From assembly GCA_041945105.1 (NCBI GenBank), contig CP145880.1:248001-312000 (forward strand): a stretch of DNA of 64,000 bases, in the 5' to 3' direction. The stretch comes from Dasytiphilus stammeri_G. Its GTDB lineage: Bacteria > Pseudomonadota > Gammaproteobacteria > Enterobacterales > Enterobacteriaceae. Positions 36,731 to 45,546 of the stretch are shown here, in pieces (the first letter of the stretch is position 1; every line of letters starts with the position of its first letter). Below the pieces are notes generated by a model that saw only the letters and a list, made by a program, of their open reading frames with translations, ran no database searches and was not told the origin of the DNA. The position numbers and the translations under genes were made by a program.

Positions 36731-37048
36731 ATGGCATCTAAAATCCGTAAGGGAGATGAAGTAGTAATTATTACCGGCAAAAATAAAGGTAAACATGGTA
36801 TAGTAAAGACTATTGTATCTTCGGAGAAAATTATTGTTGAAGGTATTAATCTTGTTCAGCATCATCAAAAATCCATTCCTACTTTAAATAAACCCGGGGG
36901 AATTATTTTAAAAGAATCACCGATTCAAATTAGTAATGTAGCTATTTATAATGCAAAAACGGGTAAACCCGATCGGATTGGATTCAAATTACAGCAAGGA
37001 AAAAAAGTGAGATTTTTAAAATCTACTAATCAAATTCTTACAGGGTAA
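36731..37048 (+). CDS. rplX: 50S ribosomal protein L24
   Basis: 105 aa (E. coli 104). The KOW motif is in KIRKGDEVVIITGKNKGKHG. INLVQHHQKSIPTLNKPGG and the C-terminal VRFLKSTNQ follow the family. L24 initiates 50S assembly. AAGGA lies upstream of the ATG. Confidence 0.97.
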   Translation: MASKIRKGDEVVIITGKNKGKHGIVKTIVSSEKIIVEGINLVQHHQKSIPTLNKPGGIILKESPIQISNVAIYNAKTGKPDRIGFKLQQGKKVRFLKSTNQILTG

Positions 37049-37054
37049 TTTTAT

Positions 37055-37618
37055 ATGGCACAATTGCATGATTTCTATAAATTAGAAGTAATTAATAAAC
37101 TAATGATTCATTTTAAGTATAAAAACGTCATGCAAGTTCCTAATTTAGAAAAAATTACATTAAATATGGGAGTAGGAAAGGCTGTATCTGATAAAAAACT
37201 CCTTGAAAATGCTATTGCGGATTTAACGGCCATTTCTGGTCAAAAGCCTTTAATCACTAAAGCACGTAAATCTATTTCGGGTTTTAAAATTCGCAAAGGA
37301 TATGCTATCGGATGTAAAGTGACCCTTAGAGGAGAAAGAATGTGGGATTTTTTTGAACGTTTAATTTATATTGTAATTCCAAGAATTCGTGATTTTAGAG
37401 GTTTCTCTCTTAAATCTTTTGATGGATATGGAAATTACAGTATTGGAATTAAAGAACAAATTATTTTTCCAGAAATAATTTATGATAAAATTGATCATAT
37501 TCGCGGGTTAGATATTAGTATTACTACTACAGCTACATCAGATAAAGAAGCACATTATTTATTAAGTGCATTTAATTTTCCTTTTAGAACTGAATTAAGT
37601 AAGGATTTCAATGTCTAA
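37055..37618 (+). CDS. rplE: 50S ribosomal protein L5
   Basis: 187 aa (E. coli 179). NVMQVPNLEKITLNMGVGKAV, TAISGQKPLITKARKSISGFKIR, and LRGERMWDFFERLIYIVIPRIRDFRG are conserved, and the protein binds 5S rRNA. It starts 6 bp after rplX and overlaps rpsN by 8 bp. Confidence 0.98.
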   Translation: MAQLHDFYKLEVINKLMIHFKYKNVMQVPNLEKITLNMGVGKAVSDKKLLENAIADLTAISGQKPLITKARKSISGFKIRKGYAIGCKVTLRGERMWDFFERLIYIVIPRIRDFRGFSLKSFDGYGNYSIGIKEQIIFPEIIYDKIDHIRGLDISITTTATSDKEAHYLLSAFNFPFRTELSKDFNV

Positions 37619-37916
37619 AAAATCCCTGATTTATCGTGATATAAAACGTATTAAGATGGCTAATAAATTCTTTATAAAACGTATTCAATTAAAAAAAATT
37701 ATTTGTGATAAGACCGCATTAGATATAGACAAAATGAAGGCAGTATTTAAATTACAAAGTTTACCGCGTGATTCTAGTCCATCACGTCAACGTAAACGTT
37801 GTCGAAAAACTGGACGACCACATGCTTTTATGCGTAAATTTGGATTGAGTCGTATCAAAGTTCGTGAAGCCGCTATGCGTGGAGAAATTCCCGGTCTTAA
37901 AAAAGCCAGTTGGTAG
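37611..37916 (+). CDS. rpsN: 30S ribosomal protein S14
   Basis: 101 aa, the long zinc-free form as in E. coli. LPRDSSPSRQRKRCRKTGRPHAF and KVREAAMRGEIPGLKKASW are diagnostic. The zinc ribbon of the short C+ form is absent. The start overlaps the end of rplE by 8 bp. Confidence 0.97.
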   Translation: MSKKSLIYRDIKRIKMANKFFIKRIQLKKIICDKTALDIDKMKAVFKLQSLPRDSSPSRQRKRCRKTGRPHAFMRKFGLSRIKVREAAMRGEIPGLKKASW

Positions 37917-37952
37917 TAAGTAGTAAGAAAACAAACCTAAGGAAAAACACTC

Positions 37953-38339
37953 ATGAATATGCAAGATCCAATTTCTGATATGATAACTCGTATTCGCAAT
38001 GGACAATCGTCAAAGTTTAGTGATGTATCTATGCAGTTTTCAACTATAAAAAAAGCTATTGCTCATATTTTAACTGAAGAAGGTTATATTGAAAAATATC
38101 AAATTATTAGTAATAATTTATTAAAAATTAAGCTAAAATATTTTTATAATCAACCTGTCATCGAAATAATTCAGAGAGTTAGTAAACCTGGACTACGAAT
38201 ATATAAACGCAAAGAAGAATTGCCAAAAATAATGAATGGTTTGGGAATAGCAATTATTTCTACTTCTCAAGGAATAATGACCGATAAATCAGCTCGTACC
38301 AAGGGCATAGGAGGAGAAATTTTATGTTATGTAGCTTAA
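37953..38339 (+). CDS. rpsH: 30S ribosomal protein S8
   Basis: 128 aa (E. coli 130). MQDPISDMITRIRNGQ, QRVSKPGLRIYKRKEELPK and the C-terminal GGEILCYVA are conserved. In E. coli S8 represses the spc operon by binding the rplX-rplE junction mRNA; I did not find a clear copy of that target here. Confidence 0.97.
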   Translation: MNMQDPISDMITRIRNGQSSKFSDVSMQFSTIKKAIAHILTEEGYIEKYQIISNNLLKIKLKYFYNQPVIEIIQRVSKPGLRIYKRKEELPKIMNGLGIAIISTSQGIMTDKSARTKGIGGEILCYVA

Positions 38340-38362
38340 TTTTTCCAGGGAGTCAATAAATA

Positions 38363-38899
38363 ATGTCGCGTGTTGCAAAAAATCCTATTGCCATTCCTAG
38401 CGAAGTTGAAGTAAAATTACAAGATCAATTAATTTATATCAAAGGAAATAATGGTGATCTTCATTTTATCATTAATAATGCTGTAGAGATTGTAAAAATT
38501 GATAATTGTTTAACATTTAAACCCAGATTAGGATTTATAAATGGTTGGACGCAAGCTGGTACTACACGTGCTATTATTAATAGCATGATTATTGGAGTAA
38601 CTAAAGGTTTTAGTAAAAGTTTACAATTAGTGGGTATAGGTTTTCGTGCATCTATTGATAATAATCAAATATTAACTTTAGCTTTAGGTTTTTCACATTT
38701 GATATATTATAAAGTACCGAGTGGAATTACAGTACAATGTCCTTCTCCTACTGAGCTAGTAATAAAAGGTGCTGATAAACAATTAGTTGGCCAAGTAGCA
38801 GCAGACATATATTCTTATCGTCCTCCTGAACCTTATAAAGGAAGGGGAATTCGTTATTGTAATCAAGTAATCCGTCTTAAAGAAGCCAAAAAGAAATAA
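38363..38899 (+). CDS. rplF: 50S ribosomal protein L6
   Basis: 178 aa (E. coli 177). MSRVAKNPIAIPSEVEV and the C-terminal IYSYRPPEPYKGRGIRY identify it, with two repeated alpha/beta domains between. The ATG is preceded by AGGGAG, 9 nt upstream. Confidence 0.97.
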   Translation: MSRVAKNPIAIPSEVEVKLQDQLIYIKGNNGDLHFIINNAVEIVKIDNCLTFKPRLGFINGWTQAGTTRAIINSMIIGVTKGFSKSLQLVGIGFRASIDNNQILTLALGFSHLIYYKVPSGITVQCPSPTELVIKGADKQLVGQVAADIYSYRPPEPYKGRGIRYCNQVIRLKEAKKK

Positions 38900-38904
38900 A
38901 TACT

Positions 38905-39264
38905 ATGTGTAAAAAATCTATTCGACTTCGTCGAAGTACACGTGTACGAAGTCAGTTTAAAAAATTTAATAGCACACGTTTAGTTATACACCGTACTTCA
39001 CGTCATATTTATGCACAGATCATAGCGGTTGATGCAAGTGGGTGCCAAGTTTTAGCAGCTGCGTCCACTCTGGAGAAAACTATCAAAAATCAATTAATAA
39101 ATACTGGTAATAAAACTGCAGCAAAAATAGTGGGTGAAATTATTGCAGAACGTGCTTTGAAAAAAGGAATACGAACTCTATCTTTTGATAGATCAGGTTT
39201 TTTATATCATGGTCGTGTTCAATCGTTAGCTGATGGTGCTAGAAGTAAAGGACTAGAATTCTAA
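38905..39264 (+). CDS. rplR: 50S ribosomal protein L18
   Basis: 119 aa (E. coli 117). The Arg-rich N-terminus (SIRLRRSTRVRSQF) contacts 5S rRNA, and RLVIHRTSRHIYAQII, AASTLEK, AERALKKGI and FDRSGFLYHGRVQSLADGAR follow. The early coding region contains a strong inverted repeat (38924-38953), noted under findings. Confidence 0.97.
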   Translation: MCKKSIRLRRSTRVRSQFKKFNSTRLVIHRTSRHIYAQIIAVDASGCQVLAAASTLEKTIKNQLINTGNKTAAKIVGEIIAERALKKGIRTLSFDRSGFLYHGRVQSLADGARSKGLEF

Positions 39265-39292
39265 TAATGTTCTTCTGGAGAAACAAAAATTC

Positions 39293-39793
39293 ATGATTAA
39301 AAAATCTATTGATGAGAAAAACTCTGTTTCTGAACTTCAAGAAAAAATGATAGTAGTTAATCGAGTTTCTAAAACAGTCAAAGGGGGACGAATTTTTAGT
39401 TTTGCGGCGTTAACCGTTGTAGGAGATGGTAAGGGACGAGTAGGTTTTGGTTATGGAAAAGCACGTGAAGTACCTGTAGCTATTCAAAAAGCTATGGAAA
39501 AAGCTCGTCGTAATATGATTAATATTATATTAAAAAACGGAACATTACAATATCCGATTAAAGGAGTACATACGGGATCCAGAGTAATTATGCAACCTGC
39601 CTATGAAGGAACGGGAATAATTGCTGGAGGATCAATGCGTGCTGTATTAGAAGTTGCTGGAGTTCGGAATGTTTTAGCAAAAACTTATGGTTCTACTAAT
39701 CCTATTAATGTTGTTCGAGCAACTTTTCAGGGATTAGCTAACATGAAATCTCCACAAATGATAGCAGCTAAAAGAGGTAAAAATATTTTTTAA
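39293..39793 (+). CDS. rpsE: 30S ribosomal protein S5
   Basis: 166 aa (E. coli 167). VNRVSKTVKGGRIFSFAALTVVGDGKGRVGFGYGKAREVP is the RNA-binding domain, including the Gly-rich loop where spectinomycin-resistance mutations occur. PAYEGTGIIAGGSMRAVLEVAG is also conserved. It is followed 39 bp later by rpmD. Confidence 0.98.
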   Translation: MIKKSIDEKNSVSELQEKMIVVNRVSKTVKGGRIFSFAALTVVGDGKGRVGFGYGKAREVPVAIQKAMEKARRNMINIILKNGTLQYPIKGVHTGSRVIMQPAYEGTGIIAGGSMRAVLEVAGVRNVLAKTYGSTNPINVVRATFQGLANMKSPQMIAAKRGKNIF

Positions 39794-39832
39794 TAAATAT
39801 TTTATTATAACAACAATACTACTAAAAATTTT

Positions 39833-40021
39833 ATGGCTAATTTTATTCAAATAACTCAAGTACGTAGTGTAATTGGATGTTTACCAAAACATAGAGCTAC
39901 ATTACGTGCTTTAGGATTGCGTCATATTGGACATACCGTAGAACGTGAAGATACTCCTTCAGTACGAGGAATGTTGAATCATATTTACTATATGGTAAAA
40001 ATAGTACAAATGGAGAAATAA
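39833..40021 (+). CDS. rpmD: 50S ribosomal protein L30
   Basis: 62 aa (E. coli 59). ITQVRSVIGCLPKHRATLRALGLRHIGHTVEREDTPSVRGM is a close match and the C-terminus is slightly extended. It abuts rplO with no gap, and its last codons contain the rplO ribosome site (TGGAGAA). Confidence 0.96.
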   Translation: MANFIQITQVRSVIGCLPKHRATLRALGLRHIGHTVEREDTPSVRGMLNHIYYMVKIVQMEK

Positions 40022-40477
40022 ATGTATTTAAATACTTTATATCCATCTGTAGGTTCCAAACCGATCTCAAAAAGAGTAGGTCGTGGTATTGGTTCCGGAA
40101 CGGGTAAAACATGTGGATATGGTCATAAAGGACAAAAATCTCGTTCAGGTGGTATGGTGAAAAGAGGTTTTGAAGGTGGACAAACGCCTTTACGTCGTCG
40201 TTTACCAAAATTTGGTTTTGCTTCACCACGGTCCAGATTTAGTACATCAATGACACTGTCTGATTTAAATAAAGTAGATAATAAGATTATTGATTTAGAT
40301 TCTCTAAAATCTGCTCATATTATTTGTAATCAAATCAAATCGGTTAAAATTATTAAATCAGGAAATTTATTGATTCCTGTAACTATAAAACTTAATAATA
40401 GTATAATAATTACTAAAGGCGCATTTAAGGTACTAAAAAGTCTTGGTAGTACTATTTATTCTAGTAGAAATAGATGA
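40022..40477 (+). CDS. rplO: 50S ribosomal protein L15
   Basis: 151 aa (E. coli 144). LNTLYPSVGSKPISKRVGRGIGSGTGKTCGYGHKGQKSRSGG is the Gly-rich N-terminal extension, followed by RRGFEGG-type (KRGFEGGQTPLRRRLPKFGF) and a C-terminal domain rich in Ile/Asn. It overlaps secY by 4 bp. Confidence 0.97.
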   Translation: MYLNTLYPSVGSKPISKRVGRGIGSGTGKTCGYGHKGQKSRSGGMVKRGFEGGQTPLRRRLPKFGFASPRSRFSTSMTLSDLNKVDNKIIDLDSLKSAHIICNQIKSVKIIKSGNLLIPVTIKLNNSIIITKGAFKVLKSLGSTIYSSRNR

Positions 40478-41817
40478 ATAATATTGATAATAAAAAATCT
40501 TCGTCATTTAATTTTACCAAAAAATTAACTAGTTATAGCGAAATCAAACGTAGATTAATTTTTATTATTATTGCTATTCTAATTTTTAGAATTGGATGTT
40601 TTGTGCCAATTCCAGGAATTAATACGGTGTTTTTGTCAACATTAGTTGAACAACAACATGGAACTCTTCTAGACATGTTTAATATGTTTTCGGGAGGTGC
40701 ATTAAGTCGTGCATCTATTTTTGCTTTAGGAATTATGCCTTATATATCTGCTTCTATTATAATTCAATTACTTACGGTCATACATGCAGGTTTAGCAGAA
40801 ATAAAAAAAGAGGGAGAAATTGGACGTCGAAAACTAAATCAGTATACACGCTATGCTACTTTTATTTTATCTGTTTTTCAAGCAATCGGAATAGTGACTA
40901 GTTTACCACATTTACCGGGTATGCAAATATTAATATTCAAGACTAGTTTCTCTTTTTATTTAACTGCAGTATTTAGTTTAGTAACCGGAACTATGTTTCT
41001 TATGTGGTTAGGAGAACAGATCACTGAATATGGTATTGGTAATGGAACTTCCATGATCATTTATGCGGGAATAGTAGCTGGATTACCCAATGCTATTATT
41101 AATACTATAGAAAAGTCTAGGCAAGGAGATGTAAATTTCTTCATATTATTAGTAGTAGTATTATTAATATTAGCTATTATTTTTTTTGTAGTTTTTATAG
41201 AAAAGGGACAAAGACGAATAATTGTGAATTATGCAATGAGACCCCATTTACGGCGTTTAAATTATGGTGGAATTACACAATATAGTACACATTTACCATT
41301 TAAAATAAATATGGCAGGTGTTATCCCAGCAATATTCGCATCCAGTTTAATATTATTTCCAATCACTATTTTCTCATGGTTTAGAGGAGGAATCAGAGGT
41401 AAGTGGATAAATATTATTTTTGCCTCTTTACAACCTGGACAAGCGTTACATATGATTTTATATACTATAGGTATAATTTTTTTCTGTTTTTTTTATACTA
41501 ATTTAGTTTTCAATCCTCGTGAAACTGCAGATAATTTAAAAAAATCCGGAGCATTTGTGCCTGGTATTCGTCCCGGAGAACAGACAGCCAAATATATTCA
41601 GAAGATTATGAACCGTTTAACTCTAATAGGAGCGTTATATGTATCTTTTATTTGTTTAATTCCTGAATTGATGCGAAGTACTTTAAGAGTGCCATTTCAT
41701 TTTGGTGGAACTTCACTACTGATTGTAGTAGTGGTGATAATGGATTTCATGATTCAAGTGCAAACAATTATCATGTCTAAACAATATGAATCCTTATTAA
41801 AAAAAGTAAAAAAATAA
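40474..41817 (+). CDS. secY: Protein translocase channel subunit SecY
   Basis: Core of the SecYEG inner-membrane channel; 447 aa (E. coli 443). Ten hydrophobic segments can be counted. Signatures are RIGCFVPIPGIN (TM1), the plug region, GIMPYISASIIIQLL (TM2) and the C-terminal loop GAFVPGIRPGEQTAKYI that binds SecA and ribosomes. The start overlaps the rplO stop (ATGA). Its presence with DegP shows a functional export pathway to the periplasm. Confidence 0.97.
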   Translation: MNNIDNKKSSSFNFTKKLTSYSEIKRRLIFIIIAILIFRIGCFVPIPGINTVFLSTLVEQQHGTLLDMFNMFSGGALSRASIFALGIMPYISASIIIQLLTVIHAGLAEIKKEGEIGRRKLNQYTRYATFILSVFQAIGIVTSLPHLPGMQILIFKTSFSFYLTAVFSLVTGTMFLMWLGEQITEYGIGNGTSMIIYAGIVAGLPNAIINTIEKSRQGDVNFFILLVVVLLILAIIFFVVFIEKGQRRIIVNYAMRPHLRRLNYGGITQYSTHLPFKINMAGVIPAIFASSLILFPITIFSWFRGGIRGKWINIIFASLQPGQALHMILYTIGIIFFCFFYTNLVFNPRETADNLKKSGAFVPGIRPGEQTAKYIQKIMNRLTLIGALYVSFICLIPELMRSTLRVPFHFGGTSLLIVVVVIMDFMIQVQTIIMSKQYESLLKKVKK

Positions 41818-41856
41818 AAGCTAACTAAATATCTGATAAAATTGGAGAATAAAGAA

Positions 41857-41970
41857 ATGAAGGTTCGTACTTCGGTCAAAAAATTATGTAATAATTGTAA
41901 AATTATAAAACGTCAGGGTATAGTACGAGTTATATGTACTGATCCTAAACATAAACAACGTCAAGGATAA
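41857..41970 (+). CDS. rpmJ: 50S ribosomal protein L36
   Basis: 37 aa beginning MKVRTSVKKLCNNCKIIKRQ and ending CTDPKHKQRQG. It is the zinc-binding C+ form with Cys/Cys/Cys/His (LCNNC, VICTDPKH). The E. coli protein has 38 residues; one is lost just before PKHKQ. TTGGAGAA precedes the ATG. It lies between secY and rpsM as in E. coli. Confidence 0.97.
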   Translation: MKVRTSVKKLCNNCKIIKRQGIVRVICTDPKHKQRQG

Positions 41971-42005
41971 TTGTTTTAATAAAAACCGTATAGGAGTATA
42001 TAATA

Positions 42006-42362
42006 GTGGCACGCATAGCAGGAATTAACATACCCGACCATAAACATACATTTATTGGTTTAAGGTCAATTTATGGTATAGGAATAAATATTTCTAAAAC
42101 TATTTGTGCTTCTACAGGTATAGAGCCATATATAAAAATCAAAGATTTATCAGAAGAACAATTAGAAAAATTACGTGTTGAAGTTTCTAAATATCCTATT
42201 GAAGGAGATTTACGTCGCGAAGTAACATTAAATATCAAGAGATTGATAGATTTAGGTTGTTATCGGGGATTACGTCATCGTAAGGGTCTTCCGGTACGAG
42301 GACAACGGACTAAAACTAACGCACGTACTAGAAAAGGTCCCCGTAAGATATTTAAAAAATAA
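42006..42362 (+). CDS. rpsM: 30S ribosomal protein S13
   Basis: 118 aa, as in E. coli. ARIAGINIPDHKHTFIGLRSIYGIG at the N-terminus and CYRGLRHRKGLPVRGQRTKTNARTRKG near the end are diagnostic. The start codon is GTG at 42006 with TAGGAG upstream. First gene of the alpha operon. Confidence 0.97.
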   Translation: MARIAGINIPDHKHTFIGLRSIYGIGINISKTICASTGIEPYIKIKDLSEEQLEKLRVEVSKYPIEGDLRREVTLNIKRLIDLGCYRGLRHRKGLPVRGQRTKTNARTRKGPRKIFKK

Positions 42363-42382
42363 ACATCACCAACAGGACATAT

Positions 42383-42772
42383 ATGATCAAATCATCACTT
42401 CGAACACGTAAACGTATAAAAAAAACTGTCACTGACGGTATAGCTCATATTCATGCTTCTTTTAATAATACTATAGTTACTATTACAGATCGATTAGGCA
42501 ATGTATTAGCCTGGGCTACAGCTGGAGGTTCAGGATTTCGGGGATCTCGCAAATCAACTCCATTTGCTGCACAAATAGCAGCAGAGCGATGTGCAGAATT
42601 GGTAAAAGATTATGGAATGAAAAACTTAGAAATCATGGTAAATGGTCCGGGACCAGGTCGAGAATCTAGTATTAGAGCTCTTAATACTGCAGGATTTAGC
42701 ATCATAAATATTGTTGATGTAACTCCTATTCCTCATAATGGTTGCAGACCCCCGAAAAAAAGACGAGTATAA
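42383..42772 (+). CDS. rpsK: 30S ribosomal protein S11
   Basis: 129 aa, as in E. coli. DGIAHIHASFNNTIVTITDRLGN, SGFRGSRKSTPFAAQIAAE and the C-terminal DVTPIPHNGCRPPKKRRV (including the Asn-Gly that undergoes isoaspartate formation in E. coli) are intact. CAGGA lies upstream of the ATG. Confidence 0.98.
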   Translation: MIKSSLRTRKRIKKTVTDGIAHIHASFNNTIVTITDRLGNVLAWATAGGSGFRGSRKSTPFAAQIAAERCAELVKDYGMKNLEIMVNGPGPGRESSIRALNTAGFSIINIVDVTPIPHNGCRPPKKRRV

Positions 42773-42807
42773 GTATAAAACTATATTTTTAGGTAAAAGG
42801 AAAAAAT

Positions 42808-43428
42808 ATGGCAAGATATTTAGGTCCAAAACTCAAGTTAAATCGTCGTGAAGGTACGGATTTATTTTTAAAGTCTGGAATTCGCGAAATTAATTCTAAA
42901 TGTAAAGTAGATAGAGCTCCAGGACAACATGGAACTCGAAAGGCACGTTTATCAGATTATGGAATACAATTAAGAGAAAAACAGAAAGTTCGTAGAATAT
43001 ACGGGGTATTAGAACGTCAATTTCGTAATTACTATAACAAAGCTACTCGTATAAAAGGTAATACTGGAGAAAATCTTTTGTTTATGCTTGAAAGTCGTTT
43101 AGATAATGTAGTTTATCGCATGGGTTTTGCATCAACACGTGCAGAAGCAAGACAACTAATTTCTCACAAATCAGTATTGGTAAATAATAGAATTGTTAAT
43201 ATCCCGTCTTATAAGGTTTATCCTAATAATAAAATTATAATTCATGAACAAGCTCAGGGACAGTCCCGAATTAAAGCTTCATTAGAGATTGCTAAACAAA
43301 GAGAACAACCAATTTGGTTAGAAGTTAATTTTGAAAAATTAGAAGGGGTGTTCAAACGTATACCAGAACGTGCTGATTTATCAATGGATATTAATGAACA
43401 TCTTATTGTTGAACTTTACTCGAAATAA
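42808..43428 (+). CDS. rpsD: 30S ribosomal protein S4
   Basis: 206 aa, as in E. coli. MARYLGPKLKLNRREGTDLFLKSG, the S4 RNA-binding domain (RLDNVVYRMGFASTRAEARQLISHKSVLVNN) and the C-terminal EHLIVELYSK are present. In E. coli S4 represses the alpha operon through a pseudoknot upstream of rpsM. The 35-bp rpmJ-rpsM spacer here looks too short for a full copy. Confidence 0.98.
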   Translation: MARYLGPKLKLNRREGTDLFLKSGIREINSKCKVDRAPGQHGTRKARLSDYGIQLREKQKVRRIYGVLERQFRNYYNKATRIKGNTGENLLFMLESRLDNVVYRMGFASTRAEARQLISHKSVLVNNRIVNIPSYKVYPNNKIIIHEQAQGQSRIKASLEIAKQREQPIWLEVNFEKLEGVFKRIPERADLSMDINEHLIVELYSK

Positions 43429-43446
43429 ATTAGGTTAGAGGATAGA

Positions 43447-44442
43447 ATGCAAAGTTCTGTTACAGAGTTTTTAAAACCACGAATAGTGGATATTGAGCAT
43501 CAAAGCCCCACACATGCAAAAATAGTCTTAGAACCATTAGAACGAGGTTTTGGTCATACTTTAGGTAATGCATTAAGAAGAATTTTATTGTCATCACTTC
43601 CAGGTTGTGCAGTAACCGAAGTTGAGATTGAAGGCATATTACATGAATATAGTACTAAACCAGGTATAAAAGAGGATATAATAGATATTATTCTTAATTT
43701 AAAAGAATTAGCTATTACTATCTACGATAAAGATAATGCTATTATTATAATAAATAAATCTGGAAAAGGAGTAGTAAGTGCTGCAGATATTATACATGAT
43801 AATAGTGTAAATATTCTCAATCCACAACAAACTATTTGTACGTTAACTAACGAAATAGCGAATATAAATATGCGTATTAAAGTGGAACGTGGTCGTGGTT
43901 ATATACCCGCTACAGCCCGAATGACTGCAGAAAAAAATCCCGAACGTCCAATAGGACGTTTATTAGTTGATGCCTGTTATAGTCCTATACAACGCATTAT
44001 TTATAATGTTGAAGCAGCACGTGTAGAACAACGTACCGATTTAGATAAATTAGTTATAGAAATGGAAACTAATGGAACTATCGATCCAGAAGAAGCCATA
44101 AAACGTGCCGCTACTATTTTAGCTGAACAACTTGAAGCTTTCGTTGATTTACGTAACAAAATTACTCCTGAAATTAAAGAAGAGAAACCAGATTTTGATC
44201 CAATTTTATTACGTCCTGTTGATGATTTAGAATTAACCGTTAGATCAGCAAATTGTCTAAAAGCTGAAACCATTCATTATATTGGTGATCTTGTTCAAAA
44301 AACTGAAGTAGAATTATTAAAAACTCCTAATTTAGGTAAAAAATCTCTTAATGAAATCAAGGATGTATTAGCTTCTAAAAAATTAAAATTAGGTATGCGT
44401 TTAGATAATTGGCCTCCATTAAGTATTCATACTAAAGAATAG
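43447..44442 (+). CDS. rpoA: RNA polymerase alpha subunit
   Basis: 331 aa (E. coli 329). The N-terminal assembly domain includes EPLERGFGHTLGNALRRILLSSLPG. The C-terminal domain that binds UP elements and activators keeps the Arg265 region (LTVRSANCLKAE) and TPNLGKKSLNEIKDVL. Both domains and the linker are intact, so activator contacts remain possible. AGAGGAT precedes the ATG. Confidence 0.98.
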   Translation: MQSSVTEFLKPRIVDIEHQSPTHAKIVLEPLERGFGHTLGNALRRILLSSLPGCAVTEVEIEGILHEYSTKPGIKEDIIDIILNLKELAITIYDKDNAIIIINKSGKGVVSAADIIHDNSVNILNPQQTICTLTNEIANINMRIKVERGRGYIPATARMTAEKNPERPIGRLLVDACYSPIQRIIYNVEAARVEQRTDLDKLVIEMETNGTIDPEEAIKRAATILAEQLEAFVDLRNKITPEIKEEKPDFDPILLRPVDDLELTVRSANCLKAETIHYIGDLVQKTEVELLKTPNLGKKSLNEIKDVLASKKLKLGMRLDNWPPLSIHTKE

Positions 44443-44451
44443 GATAAATAC

Positions 44452-44832
44452 ATGCGTCATCGTAAAATTGGACGTAAACTGAACTGTAATAGTAGTTATC
44501 GTCATGCATTATTTCGTAATTTAATAATTAATTTAGTAAGGGATGAAATAATCAAAATCACTTTACCAAAAGCTAAAGAATTACGACGTTTTATTGAACC
44601 ATTAATTACTAAATCAAAATTAGATAATTTATCAAATCGTCGATTAATTTTTTCAAAAATTAGAAATAAAAATACCCTAAATAAACTTTTTAAAGAATTA
44701 GCACCGCGATTTACAAATCGTTCTGGAGGTTATACACGAGTCTTAAAATGTGGTTATAGAAATGGAGATAAAGCGCCAATGGCGTATTTAGAAATCTTAA
44801 ATAGGAATCAGCAGTTAAATACAAATAAATAG
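44452..44832 (+). CDS. rplQ: 50S ribosomal protein L17
   Basis: 126 aa (E. coli 127). MRHRKIGRKLNCNSSYRHALFRNL, ELRRFIEPLIT and RFTNRSGGYTRVLKCGYRNGDKAPMAYLE are typical. Last gene of the alpha operon. It converges with rplI with only 6 bp between the two stop codons, leaving no room for a conventional terminator. Confidence 0.97.
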   Translation: MRHRKIGRKLNCNSSYRHALFRNLIINLVRDEIIKITLPKAKELRRFIEPLITKSKLDNLSNRRLIFSKIRNKNTLNKLFKELAPRFTNRSGGYTRVLKCGYRNGDKAPMAYLEILNRNQQLNTNK

Positions 44833-44838
44833 AAAAAT

Positions 44839-45288
44839 TTATTTTTTTACTATATTAACAGTAATATTTGCTATTATCTTAGGATGTAATTTTATAAGTA
44901 CTTGATGTTGACCAAGAGTACGTAATAGTCCATTTGGTAATCGAATTTCATTTTTGTTGACTTTTATACCAACAGAATTGAAATGTTTAATTATATCGTT
45001 ATTTCCAATGGATCCAAACAATTTTCCTAACTCATTAGATTTAGCAGTAATATTGAATCCTGAAAAATGCGAAAGTTGTTCTTTGCGTTTTATAGCTATT
45101 TCTAATTCTTTTAATTTTTCCGCTTCAATTTCAGCACGACAAGTATTAAAAAAATTAATATTTTGTTTGGTAGCAAGTAAGGCGTGTTTTTTTGGAAGTA
45201 AAAAATTCCGTGCATAACCAGGTTTTACGTTAACTTGATCACCAATATCCCCAAGATTGGGTATTTTTACAAGTAAAATAATTAACAT
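44839..45288 (-). CDS. rplI: 50S ribosomal protein L9
   Basis: 149 aa, as in E. coli. The N-terminal rRNA-binding domain reads LLVKIPNLGDIGDQVNVKPGYARNFLLPKKHAL, then the long central helix and the C-terminal domain (GKLFGSIGNNDI, RLPNGLLRTLGQHQV). It immediately follows rpsR on the minus strand. Confidence 0.96.
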   Translation of the reverse strand: MLIILLVKIPNLGDIGDQVNVKPGYARNFLLPKKHALLATKQNINFFNTCRAEIEAEKLKELEIAIKRKEQLSHFSGFNITAKSNELGKLFGSIGNNDIIKHFNSVGIKVNKNEIRLPNGLLRTLGQHQVLIKLHPKIIANITVNIVKK

Positions 45289-45522
45289 TTATTGTTGTCT
45301 ATCAGTATAGGGTAATAAAGAAAGATAACGAGCTCTTTTAATAGCTTTAGCTAATTGTCTTTGATATTTCGCTGATGTCCCAGTAATCCGGCTTGGAACA
45401 ATTTTACCGGTTTCAGTAATGAAGTTTTTAATAGTTACAAGATCTTTGTAATCTATTTGTTGAATTTTTTCAGCCGTAAATTTACAAATTTTTCGTTTCC
45501 TGAAAGAATATGATGTAATCAT
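45289..45522 (-). CDS. rpsR: 30S ribosomal protein S18
   Basis: 77 aa (E. coli 75). CKFTAEKIQQIDYKDLVTIKNFITE and PSRITGTSAKYQRQLAKAIKRARYLSLLPYTDR match almost exactly. It is preceded by rpsF after 24 bp; in E. coli the primosome gene priB lies in this gap, so PriB is not encoded here. Confidence 0.97.
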   Translation of the reverse strand: MITSYSFRKRKICKFTAEKIQQIDYKDLVTIKNFITETGKIVPSRITGTSAKYQRQLAKAIKRARYLSLLPYTDRQQ

Positions 45523-45546
45523 GATTTATGCACCTAATTTGTTAAG

